Origin: Haliotis asinina
Lineage: Eukaryota; Mollusca; Gastropoda; Lepetellida; Haliotidae
DNA: 64,000 nucleotides
Reading direction: 5' to 3'
Assembly (NCBI RefSeq): GCF_037392515.1
Contig: NW_027133931.1
Span: 1-64,000, forward strand
Of this stretch, positions 14,956 through 22,650 are shown piece by piece. The notes below the pieces were generated by a model. The model was not told where the DNA came from. It ran no database searches and worked only from the letters and a program-made list of their open reading frames with translations. A program made the translations under genes and the position numbers. The stretch's first letter is position 1, and each line of letters opens with the position of its first letter.

Positions 14956-16040
14956 ATGATGAAGCATGCACGGAAGATGGTGATGGTCCCCGAAGAGGTA
15001 TGGCAAAGTCTGCAAGACGAAAAACGACAACGTCATTTGCTCAAGTCCAACCTGTTGGAACAGAAACGGTTACACACGCTTCACGATATGGATACCCTCG
15101 TTCGTGATGACACGATTCCCTTCAGGGACAGAGAGCAGCAGTATAACACCTTGTTGCAACAGATGTTGGCGTTTCAAGACAAAGCAGCAGCAGCAGCTGC
15201 AGCAACAACAACAACAACAACAGCACGACGCACCAGCCACACGCAACCATGGAATGGAATCCCTGCCAACACCAGTCAGGAAGGAACAACACCCCTCGGG
15301 AAAGGAGGGACTCCTCCCCTCCTAGCTGCTCCCCGTAAGTACGGTTTTACTTACTGAGTTACACTCTGGCCTGTGTAGAGGTCGCCTAGAAGTCTTAGGT
15401 CTACAAGTCTCAAGACTAAGAGAGCTGTCTTAGACCCCCTAAGCATGGAGAGCGCGAAGCCGGTTACAGAGTCACTGACTCATGTTGGTTTTTTGATTCT
15501 TCTGTTTCAGAACACTCCTCCTCCTCCTCCTCCTCTGACCTCATTCTGAATGACGTGGTGCAAACGATTCCTAAAACGCTGCAAGCCAAGGCCAAACAGT
15601 TGATGGCACGGATACAAGCCCATCCTGACTTGGGTTGGAATGAAAACGGTCAATTCGTGGTGGAAGGGGAACCCATGCCTGGGACTCACATGGTGGATCT
15701 CATCAATGATCTGGTGCGACAACGTACCAAAGCAGATCCTCCACGGGGTTGGAACGTTCTGGCTCAGTATCTCGCTTCCAGCAACGTCCCTCATGAACTG
15801 ATTGGCAACCCTCTCCGTTGGTCCTGGATGATGAAAACAAAAGGATCAGCATCCACCACCCAGCAACCTGGCACACGACAGGCAACACCACCTGACACCC
15901 CTGTCAAACGTCCAGGAGGAGAAGCCTTGTTTTTAACACCACCTCAATCGAATCTTGCTGGCGTCAAGAAGAAGAAGAAGAAGAAGACAGAGACTCCCTC
16001 TTCCCCTCTGAACCGAGTGCGTCAATGGATTGACTTTTAA
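14956..16040 (+). CDS. Spliced coiled-coil Polinton virion-type protein
   Basis: Exons 14956-15334 and 15511-16040 join in frame (phase 1) to give about 302 residues. The N-terminal half starts with 'VMVPEEVWQSLQ', has a long charged helix likely to be a coiled coil (about 15-75), then Ala and Thr runs from a CAG/CAA repeat. The second half has a compact domain with 'LMARIQAHPDLGWNENGQFV' and 'PRGWNVLAQYL', then a Pro/Thr-rich linker and a lysine run. This architecture is common to Polintons as a virion-associated protein of unknown role. It precedes the integrase. Each half is open on its own up to the splice site. Confidence 0.78.
15335..15510 (+). other. Intron 2 (GT-AG) with hairpin at the 5' splice site
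   Basis: Donor GTAAGTACGG, acceptor TTCTGTTTCAG. GTAAGTA (15335-15341) is a perfect complement of TACTTAC (15348-15354) with a 6-nt loop. Its first 20 nt are close to those of intron 1. Confidence 0.82.
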
Positions 16041-16043
16041 TCA

Positions 16044-16076
16044 TAAAAGAGAGCAGAGGGTGACATCTACAACAGT
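16044..16076 (+). promoter_or_regulatory. Late-type CATAAAAG/Inr promoter 4
   Basis: CATAAAAG at 16042-16049 directly after the previous stop; ACAGTG gives a start A at 16074, 30 bp away. Serves the integrase. Confidence 0.55.
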
Positions 16077-16082
16077 GTTAGC

Positions 16083-17345
16083 ATGAGACGTCCCAAGAGA
16101 AACAACAACAACAGCAGCAAGTCCTCCTCCTCCTCCTCCTCTTTGACGCCTGCCTGGGTACGATGGCTTCACCATACTTATTACGATCCCAAACATCCGG
16201 CAGGCTATGGAGGGTGGCGTGGTTTGTGGCAAGCAGCAGTCAAACAGCAAGCCGTGGGATCCCAGAAAGGGAAACCCCAGAAAGGGAAACCCCAGAAGGG
16301 GAAATCCCAGAAGAGGAGGACCCAGAAGGGGAAACCCCCACTCACGCAACATCAGGTTCGACAATGGTTGAAAACCCAGGACACGTACACCTTGCACAAA
16401 CCTGCCCGACGATCCTTTTCCAGGGATCATTACCGTGTGAGCGGCGTGGACGAATTGTGGCAAGCCGATTTGAGCGACCTCCTCGCCTATCAGAAAGAGA
16501 ACCAAGGTTACCGGTATCTGCTGTGTGTCATCGATGTCTTCTCCAAAATGGCTTGGGTGCAACCCATGAAGTCCAAGACCGGCACCACGTTGATCGAAGC
16601 CTTTCAACGAATCCTGAAACAAGCTGAAGGACGTGTGCCCTCCATGCTGCAGACGGACAAAGGGACCGAATTTGTCAATAAACCTTTCCAAGCCTTCCTC
16701 AAGAAACAGGACATTCATTTCTACACCAGCCAAAACCCAGAAACCAAAGCCTCGGTGGTGGAACGTTTTCAAAGAACGTTGAAAAACCGTATGTGGCGTT
16801 ATTTCACCCAACATGGAACACGTCACTACCTCAAGGCTTTACCCCAGCTGATGCATGGATACAATCATCGCATTCATCGCACGATCGGACAGCGACCCGT
16901 GGATGTGCATCCCCACAACCCTTACGACGAAATTCGGGTGTTGGATCACATGGAGCGCCAGAAGGAACGTCAGCAGAAGCAGAAGCACCATCAACACCAG
17001 CGTTCTCTCTTGTTACCTGGGACCCGTGTTCGCTTGAACAAGACCAAAGGGACCTTTGACAAAGGATATCTTCCCAACTGGACCAGCGAATTGTTCACCG
17101 TGGATCGCGTCGTGAAAGGGCGTGTGCCTCCTGTCTACCGAGTGAAAGATGATCATGGAGAAGTGCTCCAAGGCACCTTTTACCCTGAGGAACTACAACC
17201 CATTCAGAAAACGGATGACGTGTACAAAGTCGATCAGGTTTTGAAACGTCGACGGCGTCAAAAGAAGGACGAAGTGTTAGTGAGGTGGTCAGGTTACCCG
17301 GCCAGCTTCGATTCATGGATCCCTGCGGCTCATTTGGTCTTTTAA
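16083..17345 (+). CDS. int: RVE-type integrase with chromodomain
   Basis: A 420-residue retrovirus-like integrase, the enzyme that inserts Polintons and makes 6-bp target duplications. Basic/Ser-rich N-terminus with PQKGK repeats (about 62-82), then the catalytic core with the D-D-E set: WQADLSDL (about D128), LQTDKGTEF (about D192) and ASVVERF (about E226). A C-terminal SH3-like region (about 305-370) and a chromodomain (about 380-420, 'VLVRWSGYPASFDSWIP') follow. Chromodomains read histone marks and steer integration. The core residues are all present. The GACACA duplication at the element's ends fits this enzyme class. Confidence 0.96.
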   Translation: MRRPKRNNNNSSKSSSSSSSLTPAWVRWLHHTYYDPKHPAGYGGWRGLWQAAVKQQAVGSQKGKPQKGKPQKGKSQKRRTQKGKPPLTQHQVRQWLKTQDTYTLHKPARRSFSRDHYRVSGVDELWQADLSDLLAYQKENQGYRYLLCVIDVFSKMAWVQPMKSKTGTTLIEAFQRILKQAEGRVPSMLQTDKGTEFVNKPFQAFLKKQDIHFYTSQNPETKASVVERFQRTLKNRMWRYFTQHGTRHYLKALPQLMHGYNHRIHRTIGQRPVDVHPHNPYDEIRVLDHMERQKERQQKQKHHQHQRSLLLPGTRVRLNKTKGTFDKGYLPNWTSELFTVDRVVKGRVPPVYRVKDDHGEVLQGTFYPEELQPIQKTDDVYKVDQVLKRRRRQKKDEVLVRWSGYPASFDSWIPAAHLVF

Positions 17346-17375
17346 ATACGGGTGGCATCCCTCTGTCACCGTCAT
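17343..17375 (+). promoter_or_regulatory. Late-type TAAATA/Inr promoter 5
   Basis: TAAATA at 17343-17348 overlaps the integrase stop codon; GTCATT gives a start A at 17374, 31 bp on. The small membrane-protein ATG lies at 17400. Confidence 0.6.
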
Positions 17376-17399
17376 TTGGGTCATACTCCCTGCCCAATC

Positions 17400-17753
17400 A
17401 TGCAGAGCGAACCCAGGCTCAGGTGCAAGGAGAACAACAACAAGGCTTCCTCCTCCTCCTCCTCCTCCTCACGTTGGTGTTGTTTTGGCATGGACTTGCC
17501 ACGCAGTGAAGTGGTGTTTTTCTCCCAAGTGTTGCTGATATATGGCGTGGTCGTCATGAGCATGGTTCAGTTGGCATTGGACCACGGTGAGAAACAGTTG
17601 TGGACAGCGTTGTTGGCCAGTTCGTTGGGATACTTGCTCCCACAACCCACGTTGGTATCATCGTCGCCGTCATCGTTGACTTCTTCTTCTTCTTCTGCTC
17701 CTGCTGCCGCTACCGCATCTTCGACTCCCTCCGTGTCCAGTCTGGTTCCCTAA
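17400..17753 (+). CDS. Small two-helix membrane protein
   Basis: 117 residues from ATG 17400 (a second ATG at 17490 is also possible). A Ser run is followed by 'VVFFSQVLLIYGVVVMSMV' (a transmembrane helix) and 'LWTALLASSLGYLLPQP' (a second hydrophobic segment), then a Ser/Ala/Thr-rich tail. This hydrophobic pair ending in GYLLP-P is a signature I know from small membrane proteins of many Polintons; the role in the particle or in entry is unknown. It ends 8 nt before the minor capsid ATG. Confidence 0.8.
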   Translation: MQSEPRLRCKENNNKASSSSSSSSRWCCFGMDLPRSEVVFFSQVLLIYGVVVMSMVQLALDHGEKQLWTALLASSLGYLLPQPTLVSSSPSSLTSSSSSAPAAATASSTPSVSSLVP

Positions 17754-17761
17754 GCGCAAGG

Positions 17762-18832
17762 ATGACCATGTCCTTGTTTTCCTCCAAGCGGGACTTTTAC
17801 GTCACCTTACCCAGCGATGCGTCCATGGATGTTCATCCCGACAACAAGGTGAACCATTACGAAGTCAAACTCCCCTTTCCCATTCAAGTGAATCGTCAAG
17901 AGTGGGAAGTGGGCGTCAGTGAACTTCATTTTCCCATGACGTGGTACAACGTGTCGTACCCCTTCAACTGGTTTGTGCTTCGCGTGAACTTGGAACGCTT
18001 GACCAGGATTTACAGTTCAGGAGCACCGGATGCGACCGTGATCGAAGAGAACCCAGGCATCATCCGAGCCGTCAGCGAAAAGGTGATCATTCCCGAAGGC
18101 GTGTATTCCGCTCGAGAACTGGTCCAGAGACTGAACATCCTGCTTCAGCGTGCCTGTGCACGATTGTTGGAAAAGCATACAGCTAATGTGTACCAGTCGG
18201 ATGCCAGAGGTCGTTACACCGTCACCGTGAACTACCCCAAAGAAGAACTCCGATTTGAAATGCGCGGCCCAACGCACGTCAACTTTTATGCTCCCACACC
18301 GAAAGACATGTGCAGGGCCATCTCGGGTTCTTCCTGCAAAACAGTCACCCAACCAGACCACGATGCCATCAGGTCTGCCTACACCACGCAACTGGTGTTG
18401 CCTGTTTCCTTGGTACGCATGCTCGGATTCATGCAACTCCCCGTGGTCGACGAAGCAGAGGAAATAAGTCAAGTCTCCACTTACCCTGTCCAAGTGAGTG
18501 TGTTTGACCGTCCTCTTGTGGTGGGGGAACAGGAAGCCGACCATCTGGCTGGCTTTGATACGGTGTACGTCTACTCGGATGTGGTAGAAGATCAAATTGT
18601 TGGGGATACCATGGCTCCCTTACTGATGTATGTTCCCGTATCTCGTCGAATGATGGAAGACAGCGTCGTGATGAAAACTCCCCAGCATGTACGCTACATG
18701 GGATTGCGTCAGGGAACCACGGATGCCATTCAAATCTATTTAATGGATGACATAGGACGACCCGTGCCATTCCAGAGTGGGAAGACCATCGTGACACTCC
18801 ATTTCCGTCCCCGTCGTCTGGGCACGTACTGA
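17762..18832 (+). CDS. Minor capsid protein (penton-like, single jelly roll)
   Basis: 356 residues from ATG 17762, at the motif MSLFSSKRDFYVTLPSDAS. A beta-rich N-terminal domain ('HYEVKLPFPIQVNRQEWEVG' and 'YNVSYPFNW') and a C-terminal part with 'KTIVTLHFRP' agree with Polinton minor capsid proteins, which form the vertex penton. The frame is open further upstream, but that part overlaps the membrane-protein gene in another frame. No own TAAATA box is seen, so it may be read from the upstream transcript. The next ATG follows one nucleotide after its stop. Confidence 0.9.
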   Translation: MTMSLFSSKRDFYVTLPSDASMDVHPDNKVNHYEVKLPFPIQVNRQEWEVGVSELHFPMTWYNVSYPFNWFVLRVNLERLTRIYSSGAPDATVIEENPGIIRAVSEKVIIPEGVYSARELVQRLNILLQRACARLLEKHTANVYQSDARGRYTVTVNYPKEELRFEMRGPTHVNFYAPTPKDMCRAISGSSCKTVTQPDHDAIRSAYTTQLVLPVSLVRMLGFMQLPVVDEAEEISQVSTYPVQVSVFDRPLVVGEQEADHLAGFDTVYVYSDVVEDQIVGDTMAPLLMYVPVSRRMMEDSVVMKTPQHVRYMGLRQGTTDAIQIYLMDDIGRPVPFQSGKTIVTLHFRPRRLGTY

Positions 18833-18833
18833 C

Positions 18834-19247
18834 ATGGTAGGACATCAGTGTATCCGACACCGGTGCAGCACCGGCTTGGGTGGCCTGCAACAACAAGGAC
18901 GAGGTTTAGCTGCGTACCGAGGTCGCATTCATCAACGCGGGAGAGGTCTCGGAAGCATCTTGGGAAGCTTGGGCCGTTCAGCCCTCTCCATGCTGAAGAC
19001 GGTGGGAAAATCGGCTCTCAAAACCGGTGTGAAGATGCTGCCAGGCTTAGTGCAAGATATTCGTTCTGGACGTCGTAGTGTACGGGACAGTTTGAAACAT
19101 CATGGAAAACAGGCCTTACTGACCACCTTGCAGTCACAGTCATCACCGGCACACAAAAGAAAACGAAATCCGCCGTCTGGTCCCATAAAGAAGAAGAAGA
19201 AGAAGAAGAAACAACAACAACAACAAAAACGCCAAGCTTTGTTTTGA
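18834..19247 (+). CDS. pVI/mu-like basic virion protein
   Basis: 137 residues starting one base after the minor capsid stop. 'GLAAYRGRIHQRGRGLGSIL' (about 24-43) and 'LKTVGKSALKTGVKMLPGLV' (about 54-73) form the Gly-rich/amphipathic helix pattern of adenovirus pX/pVI-like proteins that recurs in Polintons and adintoviruses. The tail is a long Lys run then a Gln run from simple repeats. Condensing DNA or disrupting membranes is inferred from homologues. Tight spacing to the minor capsid gene suggests a shared transcript. Confidence 0.82.
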   Translation: MVGHQCIRHRCSTGLGGLQQQGRGLAAYRGRIHQRGRGLGSILGSLGRSALSMLKTVGKSALKTGVKMLPGLVQDIRSGRRSVRDSLKHHGKQALLTTLQSQSSPAHKRKRNPPSGPIKKKKKKKKQQQQQKRQALF

Positions 19248-19279
19248 GTCGTCATGGAACTTTGTGACATTGGACTTGA

Positions 19280-19316
19280 CATACAAAAGGATCATTCCCA
19301 TGAACAAGGGTCAGTT
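19280..19316 (+). promoter_or_regulatory. Putative major capsid promoter
   Basis: A degenerate box CATACAAAAG (19280-19289) and GGTCAGTTC with the start A at 19313, 31 bp from the box. Same geometry as the other late-type promoters. Confidence 0.5.
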
Positions 19317-19340
19317 CAACACCAGACACGAACCTGTCAA

Positions 19341-19379
19341 GACCTGTTGGGCAGACCTGTTGGGCAGACCTGTTGGGCA
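19341..19379 (+). repeat. Three tandem 13-bp units upstream of the major capsid gene
   Basis: GACCTGTTGGGCA repeated at 19341-19353, 19354-19366 and 19367-19379, bracketed by AACCTGTCAAG-type sequence on both sides. It lies in the presumed 5' leader just before ATG 19391. Confidence 0.9.
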
Positions 19380-19390
19380 GACCTGTCAAG

Positions 19391-20722
19391 ATGATGCGCC
19401 GGGATGCTTGTGAATGTGCCAAGTCACAGTTGGATCTCTTTTCGGTTCCTCCTGTGGTGACGTCAGTTCAAGAGGGTCAGTGGATTCGATACAGTCCTCT
19501 GGCACCCCCTTCGGTGGCGGGTCCCCTCCAGTTTAACATTGCCAACCCTGTGAATGCGTACATCGATTTGAATCAGTGTTACCTTCGCATCTGCCTCAAA
19601 ATCAAGAATACCGATGGCACAGATGCCACTCATGATGGGGATGACCGACTCGTCATGTCCACGGTGAACAACATGATGCATTCCCTCTTTCGAGAAGTAC
19701 GTGTGCAAGTGGGACACAACCAGCTGGAAATCACCCCCTCCATGGGAACCTATCCCTACCGAGCCTATTTGGAAACGTTACTGAGTTATGGGAAGGCAGC
19801 CAAAGGGACGCATCTCCAGTGCCCAGGATGGTACACCGATGAAGCTGGAAAAATGGATGACTTCAATGCCGTCGCTCAGAATGTCAATGCAGGACTCGTC
19901 GCACGACGGTGGGTCATTTTACCCACCCGAGAAGTGGAACTGACAGGGCGTCTCCACTGTGACCTGTTTCTCCAAGACCGATACCTGGTGGATGGCGTCC
20001 CCATGAAACTAGAACTGATTCGGAGCCCGAGTGATTTCTACTTGATGAGTGCTGGAGATGTGGAATGTCGATTTGAACTGACCAAAGCTGAGTTTTACGT
20101 GCGCCAAGTCAACATCGATCCTGCCATACGGGAACAGCACGTGAAACACATGTCACCAGGAGTCACGGCCAAATATCCTTTGACCCGAGTCCAAGTCACG
20201 GCTCACGACATTCCAGGAGGAGGACGCGATTTCCACAAAGATCAACTGGTGGGAGGACAACTGCCCAAACGCGTGGTGTTGGGACTGGTGGACAACGATG
20301 CTTTTGCCGGTAGCAAGGAAAAGAACCCCTTCCATTTCAAACACAACAACGTGACCAGTCTCAAACTGAAACTCAATGGCCAGGAAGTGCATGGCACAGA
20401 AATCAAAAGTGACTTTCAGAACAACAGTGGTTCGCTCAAACAGTTGTACATGAACCTGTTTCGCAACACGGGACACCTGTGGCAAGAACATCCCTGCAAC
20501 CTCACGCTAGACGAGTTCAGGAACGGATTCACCCTGTGGGTGGTGGACTTGACGGCAGATCTGGGAGCAGACGAAGGTCATAACTACCCACGACACACGG
20601 GCAAGTTGGGACTCGAACTCCAGTTTGCAGAACCCTTACCTCGTCCGGTCACCCTCGTCTGCTACGAGGAATACGAAAGCGTGTTGGAAATTGATCGGTT
20701 CCGCAACGCTCTGATGGTCTAA
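19391..20722 (+). CDS. Major capsid protein (double jelly roll)
   Basis: 443 residues from ATG 19391. The N-terminal motif 'SQLDLFSVPPVVTSVQEGQW' followed by 'PLQFNIANPVNAYIDLNQ' is diagnostic of the Polinton major capsid family (relatives are annotated in worms as transposon-derived proteins). Two beta-rich halves continue to 'GLELQFAEPLPRPVTLVCYE' near the end. It forms the hexon-like shell in the related virus families. It is followed after 2 nt by the protease, suggesting co-transcription. Confidence 0.95.
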   Translation: MMRRDACECAKSQLDLFSVPPVVTSVQEGQWIRYSPLAPPSVAGPLQFNIANPVNAYIDLNQCYLRICLKIKNTDGTDATHDGDDRLVMSTVNNMMHSLFREVRVQVGHNQLEITPSMGTYPYRAYLETLLSYGKAAKGTHLQCPGWYTDEAGKMDDFNAVAQNVNAGLVARRWVILPTREVELTGRLHCDLFLQDRYLVDGVPMKLELIRSPSDFYLMSAGDVECRFELTKAEFYVRQVNIDPAIREQHVKHMSPGVTAKYPLTRVQVTAHDIPGGGRDFHKDQLVGGQLPKRVVLGLVDNDAFAGSKEKNPFHFKHNNVTSLKLKLNGQEVHGTEIKSDFQNNSGSLKQLYMNLFRNTGHLWQEHPCNLTLDEFRNGFTLWVVDLTADLGADEGHNYPRHTGKLGLELQFAEPLPRPVTLVCYEEYESVLEIDRFRNALMV

Positions 20723-20724
20723 GG

Positions 20725-21366
20725 ATGGATGGACTGACGACCAAACAGGTGAACGCCTACGTCCAACAGGACCCCCTGCTGCGACCCCTTTACCAAGGGA
20801 CCTTTGCCCGAGATCACTTTGTCATCACCGTGCTAAGTGAACGACACGGACCTTATCCTAAAGCTTACATCGTCAACACGGACCCCAGTCATCTCCCGGG
20901 ACAACACTGGGTGTGCGTGTATCGTCCAGCACCGGGTGTCTTTGAGTACTTTGACAGTTATGGCGTCCCTACCCACTACTATGGACCAAGGTATTCTATA
21001 AGTGATCCCACCCAACTGCATCCGGACGTTCGGCATGTCATGGCCTACACAGGATGGCTCGCACAGCGGTGGAATGTGAATTCACTTCAACCCTGGTTCA
21101 GTAGCTCTTGCGGAATGTACTGCCTGTTTGTCCTGGCTCATCGTGCCCGTGGATGGACTTTCGACGACGTGATGGAACAGTTTGATCCCTTCAACACCCT
21201 CGTCAATGAAGAACGTGTGAAACGCTGGTTTCAACTCACACGCCTACCACACAACAACAACAACAACAACAACGACGTCCAGGATCCACAGCCCTGTCAA
21301 ACATGTTGTTCTTACGGTTCTGATGTTATGATGTTCTCTTCATGTTCGAGTTCCTACCGTTTGTAA
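20725..21366 (+). CDS. Adenovirus-type maturation cysteine protease
   Basis: 213 residues. The catalytic set is visible: His61 in GQHWVCVY, Asp77 in EYFDSYG, the oxyanion Gln122 in LQPWF and Cys129 in SSSCGMYC. In this family (adenain/Ulp1-like, clan CE) the enzyme trims capsid precursors. It begins 2 nt after the major capsid stop, the usual neighbour in Polintons. After residue about 185 an Asn run (AAC repeat) and a Cys/Ser-rich tail extend it slightly. Confidence 0.94.
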   Translation: MDGLTTKQVNAYVQQDPLLRPLYQGTFARDHFVITVLSERHGPYPKAYIVNTDPSHLPGQHWVCVYRPAPGVFEYFDSYGVPTHYYGPRYSISDPTQLHPDVRHVMAYTGWLAQRWNVNSLQPWFSSSCGMYCLFVLAHRARGWTFDDVMEQFDPFNTLVNEERVKRWFQLTRLPHNNNNNNNDVQDPQPCQTCCSYGSDVMMFSSCSSSYRL

Positions 21367-21480
21367 ACAAAAGATCAGGGACGCCCCTAATCCTGACTCT
21401 TTTGTCACCATGGTTCTTGTTAGCGGGGGAAATAAAACGTTGAAAAAAAAAAAAACCCAACACACATGTCTTGTTATGAT
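21367..21480 (+). terminator. 3' end of the rightward virion-type unit: hairpin and AATAAA
   Basis: Imperfect inverted repeat 21368-21404 (CAAAAGATCAGG against CCTGACTCTTTTG) followed by AATAAA at 21431-21436 and an A-run (21443-21455). This is the first intergenic AATAAA after the block that starts with the ATPase, apart from the ambiguous one at 14498. Confidence 0.6.
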
Positions 21481-21518
21481 TGTCATAGCATGAAAGCATT
21501 CTTTAGAGCAAGTTGGAT

Positions 21519-21534
21519 GGCCCTGAAAAGGGCC
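21519..21534 (-). promoter_or_regulatory. Histone-type 3' stem-loop of the leftward zinc-ribbon gene
   Basis: Minus strand GGCCCTTTTCAGGGCC, preceded by AAC and followed by ATCCA, 24 nt past the stop of 21559-21876. CTAAAGAATGCTT follows at 21494-21506 (minus), matching the purine element behind the other two stem-loops. This copy lies outside the TIR, so it is not just a TIR duplicate. Confidence 0.85.
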
Positions 21535-21558
21535 GTTTTTTTTTTTTCGTTGTGGTGA

Positions 21559-21876
21559 TCACAACGACCACAGGGGCGGCATCATGCACTGACACGGGTG
21601 AATGGTTATCTTGGTTTTCACTTGGCACTTGGCCCCGTGAGTCAGGCGACGATGATAAGTATCTTTCAACACCGTGCCGCAATACACGCATTGAAAAGTC
21701 CCGCTGTAGTCATCCGTGCCCTTGCAATACACGGGCAACCCTCCCTGGCATTGGCGACACTGCCAAGCTGGCAAGTGTCGCCATGATGGAAAAGCCGGTG
21801 GTGGTGGAGGGATGGGCGCTGGCGATGGTGGGGGTGTCTCCACGGAGATCAGTTCTAGGTCCCAGTTTTCTTCCAT
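21559..21876 (-). CDS. Zinc-ribbon-like protein A (leftward)
   Basis: 105 residues. A Pro-rich N-terminus, then a zinc-binding unit: CRQC at about 40-43, then FQCVYCG (about 62-68) with DTYHRRLTHGAKC supplying His and Cys ligands. Related in layout to the divergent neighbour at 22109-22630 (CPTC, then YVCLYCG, then H and C). Its promoter on the minus strand has TATATAAG (21905-21912) and CRE 21952-21959; the leader would be very short (about 5 nt). The message probably ends at the histone-type stem-loop. A regulatory DNA- or RNA-binding function is a guess from the zinc motif. Confidence 0.75.
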   Translation of the reverse strand: MEENWDLELISVETPPPSPAPIPPPPPAFPSWRHLPAWQCRQCQGGLPVYCKGTDDYSGTFQCVYCGTVLKDTYHRRLTHGAKCQVKTKITIHPCQCMMPPLWSL

Positions 21877-22108
21877 GGTTGTCCGCTCCCGTCTTCCTCC
21901 TCATCTTATATAACAGAACTCAGCCAATCACAAGACAACACCTCACGACCATGACGTCATGACCTCACGCGCCATGATGATGTCACGATCTCACGTGCAA
22001 GCATGACGTCACGGCTGTGACGTCGTCGAGGTTATATAAACGTGGCCATGACTAGTCACCCTCACATATCGTCGACTCCTTGTGTGTGTGTGTGTGTGTG
22101 ACGAAGAT
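21877..22108. promoter_or_regulatory. Divergent promoter of the two zinc-ribbon genes
   Basis: Leftward TATATAAG 21905-21912 and rightward TATATAAA 22033-22040 with TCACAT (A at 22064) 31 bp on. CREs lie at 21952-21959 and 22004-22011, half-site clusters between, CCAAT at 21924-21928. A TG run (22081-22100) lies in the rightward leader. The layout copies that of 5462-5827. Confidence 0.75.
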
Positions 22109-22630
22109 ATGGATACACGTAAAGTGAAAATGGATCGACCAACCCCTTACCGAAGAAACTGTGGACGAAAACAGTGTCTCCGGTGCAGCCCGAAGAAGGA
22201 AGAAGAAGAAGAAAAAGAAGGGACAACGCCCCTCATTCCCATTCCCACCACCACCACACCCTCACCACCACTAGAACCGACCATCAAGATTGAAGACGGT
22301 GGCGACGACGACGACGACGGAACGACGGGAGCTGGCACGACAGCGCGACCACCACCACCAACCACCGCGAGAACAGGCACTACAGCCAAGAAAACAGCCA
22401 ACACGGAAATGGTGCCATTACAAGAATTAGCAGACCAATGGCGATTCATCATGTGCCCTACCTGTCTGAAAGCCCGTCCATCCGATCGATACGATGTCGT
22501 CCCCACAGCCAAGTTTTACGTCTGTCTCTATTGTGGTGGGGGTGTCCCCAAAGGAACGCAATCCCTCCACGATGACATTTGTCCCGGCAAATATGTTTTC
22601 CGAGGACTCCAACTCATCTGCCGATGCTGA
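22109..22630 (+). CDS. Zinc-ribbon-like protein B (rightward)
   Basis: 173 residues from ATG 22109. A basic start with NCGRKQCLRC, acidic Glu/Asp runs and Thr/Pro-rich linker (about 35-105), then a C-terminal zinc unit: CPTC, 18-20 residues, FYVCLYCGGG, then H and C ligands, ending LICRC. The arrangement parallels protein A across the shared promoter. It stops 22 nt before a histone-type stem-loop located at the TIR inner edge. Composition of the middle is simple-repeat derived. Function unknown. Confidence 0.75.
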   Translation: MDTRKVKMDRPTPYRRNCGRKQCLRCSPKKEEEEEKEGTTPLIPIPTTTTPSPPLEPTIKIEDGGDDDDDGTTGAGTTARPPPPTTARTGTTAKKTANTEMVPLQELADQWRFIMCPTCLKARPSDRYDVVPTAKFYVCLYCGGGVPKGTQSLHDDICPGKYVFRGLQLICRC

Positions 22631-22650
22631 CTGTGAAGCATCCACACCTC

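Noticed and set aside
17600-17761. N-terminal extension of the minor capsid frame with a Phe run
   Set aside because: Overlaps the membrane-protein gene in a different frame, and the family motif starts at ATG 17762.
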